64,000 nt of DNA from Aradus depressus (taxonomy: Eukaryota; Arthropoda; Insecta; Hemiptera; Aradidae): positions 7,947,107 through 8,011,106 of the forward strand of contig OY759225.1 in NCBI GenBank assembly GCA_963662175.1, read 5' to 3'. The notes under the pieces are model-generated. The model saw only the letters and a program-made list of their open reading frames with translations. It had not been told where the DNA came from and made no database searches. The first letter of the stretch is position 1, and each line of letters opens with the position of its first letter. The translations under genes and the position numbers were made by a program. Of the stretch, positions 13,165 to 26,060 are shown piece by piece.

Positions 13165-13558
13165 CAGCCAAATCGACCAGAGGTACGGGAAGGATTAGGA
13201 GGAAGCCTAACACAAAAACTCTAATAGCAGCGTCTGTAATGAATGTATTGACACGAAATTTCGGATATAAGTTCCAATCCCTATAAGGTCGACACCTAAT
13301 AATTTTCAGCAGGAATGAGCTTTAGAGGAGGGGGAATAAGAGGAGGCTCAAATGAAATATCTCATATAAACTGCCGATGTAATGAATGTATCGACTCAAA
13401 ATTTAGTGTGAATATTCAGAAGTCACTATGTATAAATATTGATTTTTAGCCCAAACGTTTGATTGAATTTAGAGGGAGAGCGAAACGTGATTGATTAATA
13501 CTTGTTGGGGAAGTACATAGCTGGTGGTTCACCGGCTATATTTTTTTCTTTTGTCTTT
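13165..13558 (+). repeat. Rep-1, right half
   Basis: Resumes after the R1-like fragment and ends gttggggaagtacatagc and a T-run. Confidence 0.65.
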
Positions 13559-13804
13559 GTAATTCATGGAACTGCAAGACTTGAAGCTGTCCGTCCAAGA
13601 AGCGGAGCCTTTCATGATGGACTTTTCAGGTTATATTATTTGTATTCTACAAGACCAATGAATAATTCAACAACATTATAAGTCAAAAAGGCGAGAATGA
13701 AAAGTATTCATTCTCATGGCACAGAACTCAGCTATAGAGCTTTCTTTTTGTTTCAAATTATCATTATTTTATTCATTTTAATGAGGAACCGGTATATTTT
13801 ACTT

Positions 13805-14245
13805 CCCTGGCTTGACGGAGTATAGAAGAAGTTATGTAATTAGTATAACTTCCCTAACTTTACATAGAATAGAAGAAGTTATTAATTAGTATAACTTCCC
13901 TAACTTTACATAGAATAGAAGAAGTTATTAATTAGTATAACTTCCCTAACTTGACATAGAATAAAAGAAGTTATGTAATTAGTGTAACATCACTAGTTTG
14001 ACGTAGGATAGAAGTTATTTCAATTAGTATAACTCCCCTAGCTTGAAGTAGGATAGAGGAAGTTAGTAGAACTCCCCCAGCTTGACTTAGTATAGAAGAA
14101 GTTATGTAATTAGTGTAACTTCCCTAGTTTGACTATAAGAAATTATGTAACTTCCACTGCTTGACTTAGTATAGAAGAAGTTATGTAATTAGTATGATTT
14201 CCACAGCTTGATGTAGTACAGAAGAAGTTATTTAATTAGTAGAAA
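13805..14245. repeat. Degenerate 46-47-bp tandem repeat, about 10 copies
   Basis: Units read tagaagaagttatgtaatta, gtataacttccctagcttga, cgtag with growing divergence to the right. The motif resembles the gaagttatgtaat end of Rep-1, from which it may derive. Confidence 0.85.
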
Positions 14246-14500
14246 CTAGGTGTGTAAGACTTCAATTGTATAATAATGCACGTGGCAGATATATTATTAT
14301 ACCATTCCTTTTCTGTGATTCAAAACATGACCGCTACATTGAGGTTTCAGATATATATGTATTCCCATCATCAGTTTCTATAAGTTTATATAATACTAGC
14401 TGGTTAGCCCGGACTAACTTTAAGCAGTTTCGTAACTTTAAGAAGGTTAGTCATTTTATCTGCTTAGTAACGTTAAGTCTGGTTAGTAACTTTAAGTTAG

Positions 14501-14662
14501 GCAGCCATGGTGGCCGTGCGGGCTAGAGTAGGGCTTTGTTCGCATGGTCTCACCATGGTTTGCGGGTTCGAATACCGTCCGGGAGAGTTTTATTTCATAG
14601 ATAGAACTCCCTCCCGGGGTCATGGATTTAGTAAACTACTAGATAACACAGTGCATGGTTAA
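14501..14662 (+). mobile_element. SINE-B copy 1
   Basis: A second tRNA-like family: gccatggtggccgtgcgggc (A box) and gcgggttcgaatacc (B box), then a conserved body gatagaactccctcccgggg. Confidence 0.8.
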
Positions 14663-15289
14663 TGATTTTAGGAATAATTTAAATTGTTTAATGATTGAGG
14701 AGTGAGGAGGTGATTTGTTCACTTTACCCGCCCACTTCTCTCTTCCTCATAAATCGAAATTAATAAGGGAAACGATGTTCTACTAAATGTTCGATTGAAA
14801 ACTCCGAGTCCATATTGTCCCCCCGTCTTCCCAGTCACACAGATTTATTTTATTTTTGCTATCCAATAGTCTAAATTTTCATGAGTTCAGTTTTAAACAG
14901 AACGCTCTTTGAGAGAGGGGAGAAGTGCCAAGAGGGGTGGGTGGAGGGTGGAGGCTGTAAAATACAGGATTATGAAGGATATCCGCTTCTTCATCCTTAT
15001 CCTTCTCTCGCCTTTCACAACTTCACATAAATTTAGTTTAAAGATCTTTGAGGTCACTGCATTTGTAGATGGGAAATCCTACAAACAGTGGCACTATTTT
15101 ATTTTATTTTCACTTCCCCCTCTATGTGAAGAATCATAGGCATAGAAAGATCATTTTTGTTGTTGGGGCGAACTAAATCGCACCCCCCCCTCTGATCACA
15201 CCCTTTCTGACAAATAAAAAAATCTAACCGTTTAAAAAAAAATTATACTACAAAATAGTAATTAAACAACCATAGGTAGAATTTAATAG

Positions 15290-15958
15290 TACAGTAGAAC
15301 CTCTATAAGTCGAACATCAAGAGAGACGCCAAAAAGTTCGAGTTATAGAGTTTTCGACTTACTGAGGACTGGGATTTTGATTCGACTTGTAGAGGTTAAG
15401 ATTCATTCTAACTAATTTTGAGTTAGAGAGGTGAAATAAATAAAAATTCAAGTTACAGAGGTAACAAACATATTTCTATTTATTATAAATCAACATTATT
15501 TTGAAGCATTCTTAAAATAAAAAATACGTAGTATATGTTGGTATTAAAAAAAGTCAGTAATTTTTTTTTGCTTTAGATAATTGGTAATCCTATTTATTGT
15601 ATACTCCTAAATTGTTTTCTAAGAAACAATGGTGACATTGTCGGCAAATTCTTAAAGTTGGTAACTTATTTATCTTCGAGCTATAGAGGTAATAAGTTTC
15701 AAATAATCGAGTTGTAAAGGTTGTAAAATAAAACATTGCTATGTTCGAGATACAGAGGTCCAATTTATTTTTTCGAGTTATAGAGGGAAAATATGTACCA
15801 AAATGGCTTGTAGGGACTCACTGATTATTTTGACTAATAGAGGGTTGAGATTTCGAGTAATGGAGGTTTTGGGGCTTGAAGGGAAAGGAACAAAACTTTT
15901 TTTTGCGTTTTGGAGGTTTTCGACTTATCGAGGTTCGACTTAAAGAGGTTCTACTCTA
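15290..15958. mobile_element. Pogo/Tigger-like MITE, 665 bp
   Basis: TA-flanked TIRs CAGTAGAACCTCTATAAGTC and GACTTAAAGAGGTTCTACTC. The inside repeats short variants of tcgagttatagaggt many times. No ORF of note. Confidence 0.8.
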
Positions 15959-16369
15959 TATTGTACAACTAGTGTGGATAAGGGGCTTATATCGCACGAG
16001 AACAAAATGGTGAGGTCTTATTTTTGCCCACATCCATACATGTTGCTTATATGTTTTTTCCTATTACCGACTTATTATATTGCCTTATTTGCACCTTCTT
16101 TCGGGGCGGCCTTGGATACTACAGAAGGGAAAAATAGGATATCTAAGGCTGTACTTTAACGTTAGATGCCTGGTTGAATGAGGTAGCTAACATAACCAGG
16201 CTGGGTTCGAGTTCTTGGTTCGATAGGGCGCACCTGGAGCAGGCTTACCAATGGTGAATATTTAACCAGACCTTCCTAGAACCAACTAGCCCATTAATCT
16301 GTAGAACTCTGAGGGCAGAGAACTCTGAGTGCAGAGAACTCTGCAGTCTGTTTTTGGAATCAACCCTGA

Positions 16370-17520
16370 AAATGAAAATGAAATGAAAATATAAAATAAT
16401 CTTTATTCTGGGACATTCGTCCCCTAAGAATAATAACATAAAGAATAAACAGGAGTGACAAGTATCAACCAGTTGAGAAGAATAAATATAAAATAAAATA
16501 AAAGAGTTCTCTAGGAGTAAATACTAAATGTTAAAAACAGGCAATGAGTAAACAATATAATCAGTGGTGGATTAACCAATAGGCAAACCTAGGCAGGTGC
16601 CTAGGGCCCCCGATGATAAAGGGGCCCCCGATGCTGAAGGCCCCAATGTCTAAAAAAAAAAAAAAAAAAAAAAAAAAACTTGTCACTTTTAAAATGATTT
16701 TACACGCTTTTGGGAAAAATAATTCAGGTCAAATTTGACAAGGAATTTGACCCGAGTTATTTTTCCCAATAAAAGGTATGAGGGGCCCCCTATTAAGCAT
16801 GATTTTTTTTTAAGAAGAGTTCGTTTTCAAGGTTGAAACGAATGAAGGCTGACCGAAGAGCTACTATGCAGCAAGAGCGACTAGATATGTTAAGTCTTCT
16901 TAATATTGAATCCGACATTTTGAGAAAAATTGATTTCGATGATGTGATCGATAAATTCAGAGAGTCGAAATGCAGGAGAAAGTGTGTATGAAGTCAATTT
17001 TACAGCGAATTGAAAATATTATTCTTAAGAATTATGACTGTATCAATAAATTCATTTAAAAAATTGCTGAAAAGTTTTCGTTTTTTATGGGGGGGGGGGG
17101 TTAAAAATAGGGAGGCCCCACATTTGCAATCACCTAGGGCCCCGCAGAAGCTTAACCCGCCACTGAATATAATGAACTAGTGTGAAATAATAAAGAGAAA
17201 TAAAAATAGAAAAATTAGAAAAACAAGTATGAATAATAAAGTGAAACATGATAAAAATAATGACTTGTATATGAATGAATTGTAAAAAACTGGACTGATG
17301 AAACAGAAGAGTAACAATCTGTCCTGTGGAGTGAGAGACTTATAGGAAGACGAGAACTATATAGGAGCCAGCCTTAGGAATCTGAGGTTTGCTAAGTTAG
17401 TAGATAATGGAAAAGTAGGGACTTAAATGAAAGAAGAGTAGGAGCATGGCGAATCTGGAGAGGGAGAGAGTTCCAGAGGGAGTTAAGCCTGCCTCATGCA
17501 ATTCGATGCGAAGTTCCAAC
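16370..17520 (-). mobile_element. LINE 3' region, split by a hAT
   Basis: The - strand has ctgggacattcgtcccctaa and, beyond the hAT (16554-17173), a degraded coding stretch with LSPSPDSP and NLANLRFL. Stops break it. Confidence 0.5.
16554..17173. mobile_element. Nonautonomous hAT, 604 bp, with transposase C-terminus
   Basis: TIRs CAGTGGTGGATTAA and TTAACCCGCCACTG with perfect 8-bp duplications AATATAAT. On the + strand, MQQERLDMLSLLNIESDILR and KIDFDDVIDKF match the hAT dimerisation tail. A poly-A run of 28 (16651-16678) lies inside. It interrupts an older LINE 3' region. Confidence 0.87.
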
Positions 17521-18317
17521 CTCCAGATTCCAAATATGAAAAATAAATAAACAAATTAATAAATATACATAGGTATGTATATACATATCGATATAGTGAT
17601 TCAGAAGTGTGTTGATTTTTGAGTTATCATTTTCTAATAACCCTCTTTCATATTCTGAACTCGGATAACTGAAAATACAAAATTGAGGCCTAAAATGTAA
17701 AGTACATAACCTGTTATAGAACTTTCATTTTTTCCCAAAAATGTTTAGTTTCAGAAACATGATAATTTGAAATATCTAAGTACTGATCTATGAATTTGAT
17801 GTTTCATAAATGTCGTTGCATTCCAATAATATGAAACGAAAACAACAAGTTCAGAAGCTACTTTTTAAGAAACGAAGAAACTTTCAAATGAGTTTTCTCA
17901 AAAATTAATAGTTTTGAGATATTCAACTTCTGAAGTACTGTAACTATATATACATACATTTTATTTGATTTATATAAGTATTAACCATTTTAATGTAGGT
18001 AAATTTTAAATTGATGAAAGACAATAAAAATATTAAACCTAAAAGTATTTGTTATCACTGTTACTTACAAATCTTACCAGTGGTTTGTGATAACTAAAGT
18101 GCCATATAAATGATCTTGTATCAACTTTGTGGAGATATCTTGTAATACAGAGAAATCAATAATTTTAAAGAAATTTTTTGAAAATAAATTGTTTGAAAAT
18201 ATAAATTGAGCGTAATTATTAAAAATTACCTTTATGTTGACTTTCTTGTTGCTGTATTTGCTTTTGTCTTGCACGGAATTGTCGGACACGTTCCATTGAA
18301 GTTTTTGGCATTTTTAA

Positions 18318-18598
18318 CTATTTAACATACAAGCACACCCTCTCCAACAGGCCTAGCTACACCGGGGCCTAAGCCCAATGCCTAAAGAGAGACGCCCAGT
18401 TGTGCCGTTGCTTGTCCCCTGGCCTGGTTGGGACGCTCACTGGGTGCCCCGGGGTCCTGTGCGGGGTCCCCCCCTCCGTTCGCCCCCCGGTTTCTCTGCG
18501 GGATCTCATACTTATTTGAACAGTCAGGCATCAATGACCCTCGTGGTTGAAATGGCATAAAAAAAAATTAAAAAAAAAAAAAAAAAAACTATTTAACA
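18318..18598 (+). mobile_element. GC-rich polyadenylated retro-insert, 10-bp duplication
   Basis: A 10-bp repeat CTATTTAACA at 18318-18327 and 18589-18598 flanks a GC-rich block ending in an A-rich tail (18559-18588). It interrupts a repeat also found at 33200-33480 in reverse. Probably a LINE 3' end or SINE; source unknown. Confidence 0.75.
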
Positions 18599-19424
18599 CT
18601 AACTCTAAAACTAAACTTATTAAATTAATAATTATTAATTATTATTATTATTGATTATAATCAAACGTTTTATTTTAACGCATGAACCCCATGCAAACAC
18701 GTAGCCCACAACAGCTGATGCATCGAAACCTACATAAACTTCTAGTTGACTTGTACGCATGCGCTAGTCACCCTCAGATTTCGGATGGGAAGCAAAAAGT
18801 TAATTGATTAATTCGTTAAGGGGAAGTACATTGTCAGTGATTTACCGACGATTTTTTTTCTCTATCCTTTGTAGCCCTGTAATGTACCGATATATATAAT
18901 TGTGAGATTTTTTAACTACCTCTATGGAAATTAAATTATAAGACTTGGTTTTCTTCTGTTAAAAATGTATTTGTGGATACATTAAATTAAGTAGATACTA
19001 CATGTCGTAGTAAGGTGCTAAAATTTAATTAAAATACTAATCTACCAGAAATCTTAACACTAAATTGCCTAAGAGATTACTTTAAATTTAGGAGTTACCA
19101 TTAAAATAGCTCATTTGGTATATTTGTTCAACCTCATTTGAAGTACTTATTGCAGATAGCAGCACATGCGTTTGTTATTAATTTCATCCTATTTATTTTG
19201 TAAAGCCAGCTACCTACCTATATTGTATTGTTATATAATATATTCTTCTTTGTTTATATATTCTAAATACAATGTTATTAAAATTCCAGTAATTTGTATT
19301 TATTTAAACATTTTAAGGCTTTATATATATTATTCCTATACATATATTTTTTTTAAATCTCTTTTTAAGATTTAGTTTTTAGTATTGTCCGTAATGATAA
19401 TTAATTTGTTTCTTATATTCTGTA

Positions 19425-19465
19425 GGCTCTGAGGATGGAAATAAATAGTTTCTGAAACGTTGGCC
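19425..19465 (+). ncRNA. Hammerhead-like motif
   Basis: CTGAGGA (19429-19435), an AT-rich helix II (GAAA with TTTC), GAAAC (19454-19458), then GTTGGCC. Helix I pairs GGCT with GGCC (one GU). AACGTT after the core is self-complementary. It resembles Penelope-like termini; no coding region remains nearby. Confidence 0.5.
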
Positions 19466-19585
19466 AAATACTGAGTTTTATTTAAATGACAGAACCACGA
19501 ATTCCTTCTATGAATATTGAAAAGATACTGTCGACTCTATGAATCACTTTTAAGGTTAAAAAATATAAAGAAGTTATGTTTTTTT

Positions 19586-19719
19586 ATAAATATTGTCTAT
19601 TACACAAAATATATGGGAGTACTTTCGGTATACAAATACTCGGTATTTGTTAAGTCATGCTGAAGATGGTAGCAATACCGAAAGTACTCGCATATATTTT
19701 GTGAAATAGACATTATTTA
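19586..19719. repeat. Foldback repeat with 45-bp arms
   Basis: Arms 19586-19631 and 19675-19719 are reverse complements. At the right arm CTGAAGA, helix II GGTA-GCAA-TACC and GAAAGTACTC form another hammerhead-like core with a palindromic AGTACT; helix I is off by one base, so it is probably decayed. Confidence 0.75.
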
Positions 19720-20094
19720 AAAAAAAAATAAGTTTTTCTTTATACTTTTTGTTAAGTGTTTCACAATATCTCTGCAAAAATGTTAAGTATCACTTTTAAG
19801 GCTATTTTTAATTTCTTAATAATAAATATTAAATGTTTTTTATGAAATAGGTTCTAGGAAAACATTATTTGAAAATTACTGATAGTCTTATATATACATA
19901 TATATATATTAATTAAATACATTTTTTGTTTTTTAGTCACAATAATTAACAAGATATAAATAAATAGAACATTTCGTGTATCTGATCATTTCAGTTATAT
20001 TCAACTTATTGACACGGTGAAACTAAAGAATAAAGGAAACTTTCAATAAACATCTTGTATTGTTTAGTTTCTAGTTTTTAAATGAGTTCAAAAA

Positions 20095-20285
20095 CTCATA
20101 AGGATGGTACCTATTAATTTTCTGCGAAATCGGTCGAAGGGTAGAGGGTTCGACTCACATAGTCTAATAACTGCAGTTGTATTGAATGTATAACAAAATT
20201 TATTATTGGGATTCAAAAGCTACTATGTAAGTCAGATATCGAGTTTTAGCCCAAACGGTCGATAGACTTTGGTGAGGACTTTTTT
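20095..20285 (+). repeat. Rep-1, middle part
   Basis: gatggtacctattaattttc to gaggacttttttc. A short right end also lies at 18775-18860. Confidence 0.6.
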
Positions 20286-20783
20286 CTATATTATATTATT
20301 TTACTCAGGTGCACTTAGTTTTAAATTAATTATTATATTAATTTGATCCCCTAGGATAAAGATGAACAATATATATAATTAGGGAAATATGAAGGAATTT
20401 AAAATTAAAAGTCATGTTTTGTTGGACATATTGAGAGGTGTTAGGTGGCTTTTGGAAATTTAATAGGGAAATTCCAGGGATGGACTTGGGATGAGAGGTG
20501 GGGGGGACCACACGCCTTCATTCTGGTCACCACAGCTGATTAACTAATGAGAATCGCACCATGGAGTAGTGGTTTAATTAGCTGCTTTCTCTTTTACAAA
20601 GTTACTTCTCATCCATTCCCTGAGAAGAAAATTTTGATGTGTAAACGCTTACACACCCTCCCCCTCAAAAAAAATTAATAATTTTAAGAAATCTCATGAA
20701 ACAGGGGCCAAAAAGCTAGCGGATGTCAGCGGATACGCTGTAAAGTTCCGAAATGTCGTCGTGAAAAAGACACAGGAAAGTAT

Positions 20784-21027
20784 GACAAGGTCATATCGCC
20801 TACTACCAGAGCGCACTTTCGTCGTTCCTAGAGACCTAGGCTGGTGGTATTTAACGCGTTCCTGACTTAGTACAGGCTCGGGACCATCGTTTAACGTTTA
20901 AGGATAGCGTGCTCAAGGTTTTTTTAGCTCTCAGATAAAAGACCTAAGGGTCTCGGCCGGGATTCGAACCCGCGATCTTGAACTCAGAAAACAAGCACGC
21001 TACCTCTGCGCTATCAGTACCCTCTCA
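20784..21027 (-). mobile_element. SINE-A, diverged
   Basis: Head ends ctctgcgctatcagtaccct; B box gggattcgaaccc is intact. Confidence 0.82.
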
Positions 21028-21447
21028 GATTATAGACATGAGTAGTAAACAGGATATACTACATGACATAATTTACTTAAAATAATTTATATATATATAT
21101 ACATACACATTTATGTATATACATACACATCTGATTACAAAATTGCTCATTTCTCAGGATGCAACACATGTAGTAAGGTTGAGTCTGGTCTCATTTAAAG
21201 AGGAGAATCTAACAATCCCCAAGCCATGGTTGTTTTTTTTTACTATACTCAGAATTTCGTGCTTAAGGTCAAATTATGGTTATGTATTTTGTCTCCAAAA
21301 ACGTTGCAGTCACATAACCTCAAATTCGGTGAGCCGGATGACCGATGATGTCTGTCCCTGATTTTGTTTCTGACCTGCATTTTCATGATCAAGACTCTTG
21401 TTAAATCCTTCAGCAGAATTAATTCAAGTTGACATTTGATTTTTTTT

Positions 21448-21788
21448 GAGGGCGCCGGTAGCTCAGTGGTATGTGTGCTTGACTTCTGAGCTCAAGGTCG
21501 TGGGTTCGTAACCCGACCGAGGCCCTTAGTTTATTTTATCTGGGAGGTAAAATAAACTTAAGCACGCCGTCCTTCGGATGGGACGTTAAGCGATGGTCCC
21601 GAGCCTGTACGACGTCAGGTACTCGTTAAAGACCCCTAACCTAGATGAATAAAAATTTAGGGTAGGCAAAATTTAGGACTCCCAGAGTAGAGTCGGGCTC
21701 ATGTCCACCAGAGTGACGAAAGAGCGCTCTGGTAGTAGGCGATATGACCTCGTTGTTAAAGCCCGGGCATGAGTCATAAAACCTAACC
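21448..21788 (+). mobile_element. SINE-A, full-length, CCTAA tail
   Basis: Complete head and body, ending cataaaacctaacc. Confidence 0.92.
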
Positions 21789-21819
21789 ATACATACACAT
21801 TTAAAAAACTTGTGTGATA

Positions 21820-22350
21820 ATTTAAAAAAATAGGTTTTAAATAAAATAACTATACAAATAATAATTGAATTAATAAAATTAATAATAAAAATTATTAAAT
21901 ATTACCAAATTTAGCTGGTCTACTAAATTTTGATTTCTACAGTTATTTCTGAAAAGGGCCCTAAAAAATATCGAAAGTTCAAGATGTGCAATTTTGAAGA
22001 AAGTGCACACATATTTTTAAAAAAATTCAATAAATAATTTTTTAATTTGTATTTCTTCTAAATTTACTAAAGATATACTGTCATCTTGTTTCTTTTTTTT
22101 TTTAATGTTAAATCTTATCGAAAGGTATAAATTATCTTAATGGGTTCACAGGGAAATGAATAGCAGAGAATAAGAGAACAAATATTGGGTTTACTTACTT
22201 AAACCTACATTATAAATAAAATCAAAATATCAATATGAAATGAAAAAAGTACCTTTGCGCATCTACTTCACTGTTATTTACCTGAACTACATTACAAAAT
22301 TGCATTCCTTCCTTTTCGGTGAACACACACGATGCTTGCACGTAACTATA
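21820..22350 (+). repeat. Rep-2 copy, truncated
   Basis: Includes the gggccctaaaaaatatcgaaa and gttcacagggaaatgaata blocks. Confidence 0.7.
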
Positions 22351-23129
22351 AAAGTACTAATTGGATCATACATGTTTTTTTTTAACAAACAAGCCATATC
22401 ATCCGTCAAGAATGTGTAAATTTTCATTTAAATAGCTCCTGTCATTTGCAGAATATCATTAAAGGGAAGGTGTGCCTTCACCTTGTCTACATCATGTTTA
22501 GATAATTTCCTACCTAGACTCTAATTTATGTAGATCACCAAATTGTCCTTCCTTTCAATTATGATATAGACTTTTTTTAATTTTCTGCCGCATTATTTAT
22601 CTACACATAATGTTCACTCCCTTTTAAAATACTGTGGAAGTCCTGAGTCACTGAGGGGTGGGTGTTGTTAAACTGTACCCTTATATGTCATTGTCAACTA
22701 TGTCATTGTTCTCCTGAAATTGAGAACTGAAATTTAACACATATGTCTGTTAGGACGGTGCGCACAAGATTTTTACTCTTCAGATAATAAAAAAAATCTA
22801 AGGGCATTGACCCGCAATCTTGAGCAGAGTAGGCAAGCACACTGTTCTATCAACAGAGGTAAACAATATAACTCAAGGAATAAGCTGCAGAGAAATATTT
22901 AAACAACTTGAAATCCTGCATTTGCCATCGCTGTTTATATTTGAAATTTGGTTATCAGGAAAAATAAAAATATTTTCCCTCTCAATACTACGATACCAGG
23001 AAGAAAGAAGACTTTCGAATAACTAAACATTGCTCTTCTAGACAATCTTAGTGGACACAACCCTTAATGTACACGAAATTATTCATTCGTTTATTGTAAA
23101 CATTTTTTTTATAATGCTTTACTATTTAT
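22351..23129. other. No gene recognised
   Basis: Contains a weak SINE-A-like trace at 22755-22845. Confidence 0.5.
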
Positions 23130-23565
23130 GAACTTAGAGAACCTATAGGACCGGAACCCTTCTGCGGGATCTCTAACGAGCACCGCAAGGGCGACAATAA
23201 AAGGTTGGCTGACCAGGAAACACATCCAATTCTGGAGAGGGGTCCCAAAGCAAATACTGTCAAATCTCTTTGTTGCAGAACCCTCAGAGAAAAGAAGCCG
23301 AGAGCTCCTGAATATGAGCAGAATGGATCTAAGAGCTGATCACAGGACACTGTAATACTACACAATATGGGCATCGCTAGTGCGGGAAATGTGGCGAGGA
23401 AAATGAGACTCCGGTTCATATTCTAAGTCAGTGTAAGGCACTAGACAGTAGAAGATTTCACTGCTTCAGGTTTGCCATAACGGAACCGAAGCAAGTAATG
23501 GAGGGAACCTGCAGCAGAATCCTGGAGTTTATTAAAAATACAGGGTTGCTATGGTGACACAATCA
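23130..23565 (+). mobile_element. LINE C-terminal fragment, degenerate
   Basis: One frame reads TIKGWLTRKHIQFWRGVPKQ; after a shift the next reads CGKCGEENETPVHILSQCKA and ends LEFIKNTGLLW and a stop. This matches the RNase H-to-zinc-knuckle end of I/LOA/jockey-like LINEs. Stops and shifts make it a relic. Confidence 0.7.
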
Positions 23566-24159
23566 GCCCTCGGAAAAAAAAAATCGATGAATTTAACAAA
23601 AATATTTTAAGAGTTCACACTTGCTTTGAGATATTGTATTTTCTCAAAATGGAGGTGCCCTTCAGTTAGAGGTGGACTCAGTGTGTATGGGCCCCCCCAG
23701 AGTTGTGCGGGTTGCCGCTCCCTCTATAAGAAGGCTCCGTTCGGACCCTCGCTCCCTATCGATCTACCCTCCTCCCTCCTCCATACATTCACCCCTTCCC
23801 TTCCCTATTCCTATAAAGACAATACCCTTTATCTCCTTTTGTACTATTTCTTATTGAAAATTGATATAATAACAGATAACCTCTCTCCTTTCTTTTATTA
23901 TTCATCTATTCCAAAATTTAATTTTTTTTTTCTTATTTTAAAATGTGAGCTTCTCCATTTATTTCAAAATCTCATTTATTTCTTTTGAAACCGTGATAGA
24001 TATAACACTATATCAAAATATCGTTAAAATCGTTAAAAATGCTGAACTTATTCAACTGAAACGTTGCTGTTAATAGTGAAACATTCCAATTACTTGAGCG
24101 ATAGGATCTGTCATTAACTAATCCACTATGTTAATATCGATAATAACAAACTAAAATAA

Positions 24160-24323
24160 GAGCGACGGTTGCTCAAAGAGCTCAAAATCGTTGGTTCAAA
24201 ACCCCGCTGAGACCCTTTGGTTTTTTATCTGGGAGGTGAAAACATTTTGAGCACGCCCTCCTTCGGATGGGACGTTAAGCTGTGCGATATCAGGTACTCG
24301 TTAAATACTTCTATCCTAGTTAC
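24160..24323 (+). mobile_element. SINE-A, old, 5' half
   Basis: Head reduced to gcgacggttgctcaaagagc; body to gtactcgttaaa. Confidence 0.72.
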
Positions 24324-24654
24324 CTGAGATTACCTAAAACCCCATGACCTCATTTACATATACTCGTAACATTCACAAATATTGGAGTTTCCATTTATTA
24401 TATTCCAAGAAAATACAAAAATAAAAAAAATATAATTATTTTATAAAAGAAGGTTTATAGAAGTAAGTCATATTGACCTATATAATCTATAATAAATTAA
24501 ACTTAAACAAAACTTTTGTCCCTTATTGGAAATTTATTTATGCAAAAAAGTAGGTAGGAAAATTGAAAATTTTACGAAATCAAGAATAACTTTTGAAGGT
24601 GAAGGAATCAGACCATGGTTTATTAGAACTTTTTTGTTCCAAATGAAGTGCAGT

Positions 24655-24960
24655 GACACAAGTGAAATAACTCCTAAACGGTTAGAGATATCAAAATTGT
24701 ACATAGGACTAAAGTTGTAGCACTCTCCGAGAGCTATAGTATGTCGTCCTCGAAAATACATAAATGATCCTTTTATAGGATCAAACAGTCCTTCGAAGGG
24801 CGGGGTTCCCTTTTGACTCTTAAGTTTTATTACATTTTAATAAAGTACTAAAGAAACAAGGAAGAACTGTGCAAACAGATTTTTGATACGTCAAGTAGTT
24901 CTTGGGAAAAAAACGTTTAAAGTTGCACGTTTTTCTTATTCTGAAAGTTGGAATTTAATT
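24655..24960 (+). repeat. Rep-3, left arm
   Basis: About 300 bp (gtgaaataactcctaaacgg to cgtttttcttattctgaa) repeated in reverse at 26815-27120. Confidence 0.75.
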
Positions 24961-25399
24961 TTTTTTTTTTTTTTTTTTTGTCTTTATAATGTTGGTCGCA
25001 ACTGTTGCCATGACGCAACAACCAGCTACCAAGAGGACTTCATTGAATGTGGATGACTTGATTGGCGTGAGAGAGGAAGGCCACCCAGCGGTAGTTCCTC
25101 AGGGCGAAATTTAAAACAATGAATATTACGGTTATTATCAATGAATAGCGATATTAAGATTTTGTTTCAAGAAGTGGGGGGTTGTAATTTGGGATTATAT
25201 TAAGTCACGGTTCCACCTCCTCTTCAATCTCCTGGGAGGATTGTGTGGCAAGTGTGGTGAAGAAAGTGAGTGGATGTATGGATTTGGGTGTGAATGCAAT
25301 TTGTTGTGGAAACGTCTGTAAAGTTCCTGAATTGTATCGTGTACTGTGTTTATCATGAGGTCATTGTGAAGTGTTCTGTTACTTACGTATGGTGGGCAT

Positions 25400-26060
25400 T
25401 GTGTAATGAATGAATAAAACAAACTTATTTTTTGAAATATTGTCTATTCCACTAAAGATATATATACATATAACTACCGGTTTCGGCTTTATACCATCGT
25501 CAGGTCTAGTTATGAACTAAGTCAGTTTGCAGAGAGCGACCCTTCAAATACATCTCAGGTCAAAGTGTGCTATTAAAACTTGGGAGTCCCCCGGCTGTAC
25601 CGTTAGCTAACTCGTGAAATATTTCTTAACAAAACCTAGTTCTAAATTTACATAAAACAATGTCACTAGACTAATACGGGGAAAATAACAAATAAATAAA
25701 AACAAATACAAGTAAATAATAAAAAATAGAAATAAAATTAATAATAATATTAAGATTTAGATAACATTAAATATATATGTGGAACCAAATATTAATAACA
25801 GATAATACAAACATATATGTGGAAACAGAACTGGATCAGGGTGTTAACAAAGGGGAATAGTTGAAATAAATTTGGTCATTCATGCAAATGTTCCTTTTGG
25901 TAGCTTTATTTATTTCTAATTGCTCTAAGCTATTAAGTAGCCTGCTTTTTGAGCAATAGTGGAGATATTTGATGCCTGTAGATGGGTCGAAAGTGTGGCT
26001 ATTGTCAATTATGTGGGTCGCGAATGTAGAACGGTTTCCTCGGTTCTTTATTATAAGAAC
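25400..26060 (-). mobile_element. Penelope-like element 3' part with GIY-YIG C-terminus
   Basis: Codons ending at about 25848 read FATHIIDNSHTFDP, then LLNSLEQLEINKATKRN and NDQIYFNYSPLL, matching the C-terminal end of the GIY-YIG endonuclease domain of Penelope-like elements. About 330 bp downstream on the same strand is a hammerhead-like motif. The 5' part, including reverse transcriptase, is missing. Confidence 0.7.
25472..25512 (-). ncRNA. Hammerhead-like ribozyme motif in Penelope-like end
   Basis: On the - strand: CTGACGA, helix II GGT/GCC, then GAAACCGGTA. ACCGGT is self-complementary, as expected for dimer-acting forms with a very short helix III; the UA just after it is an allowed UH cleavage position. 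Helix I (GAC with GTT) is short. Activity is not shown. Confidence 0.5.

Larger units (their letters stand above)
17521..20094. other. AT-rich, no gene outside the listed repeats
   Basis: 18230-18317 and 18589-18770 match 33255-33480 in reverse and form one older repeat. The rest has no recognised content. Confidence 0.55.

Noticed and set aside
18378..18560. Proline-rich 60-codon ORF
   Set aside because: Lies wholly in the GC-rich retro-insert; composition explains it.
21448..21520. tRNA genes at SINE heads
   Set aside because: The tRNA-like heads are always joined to the same SINE body, and the acceptor stems do not close.
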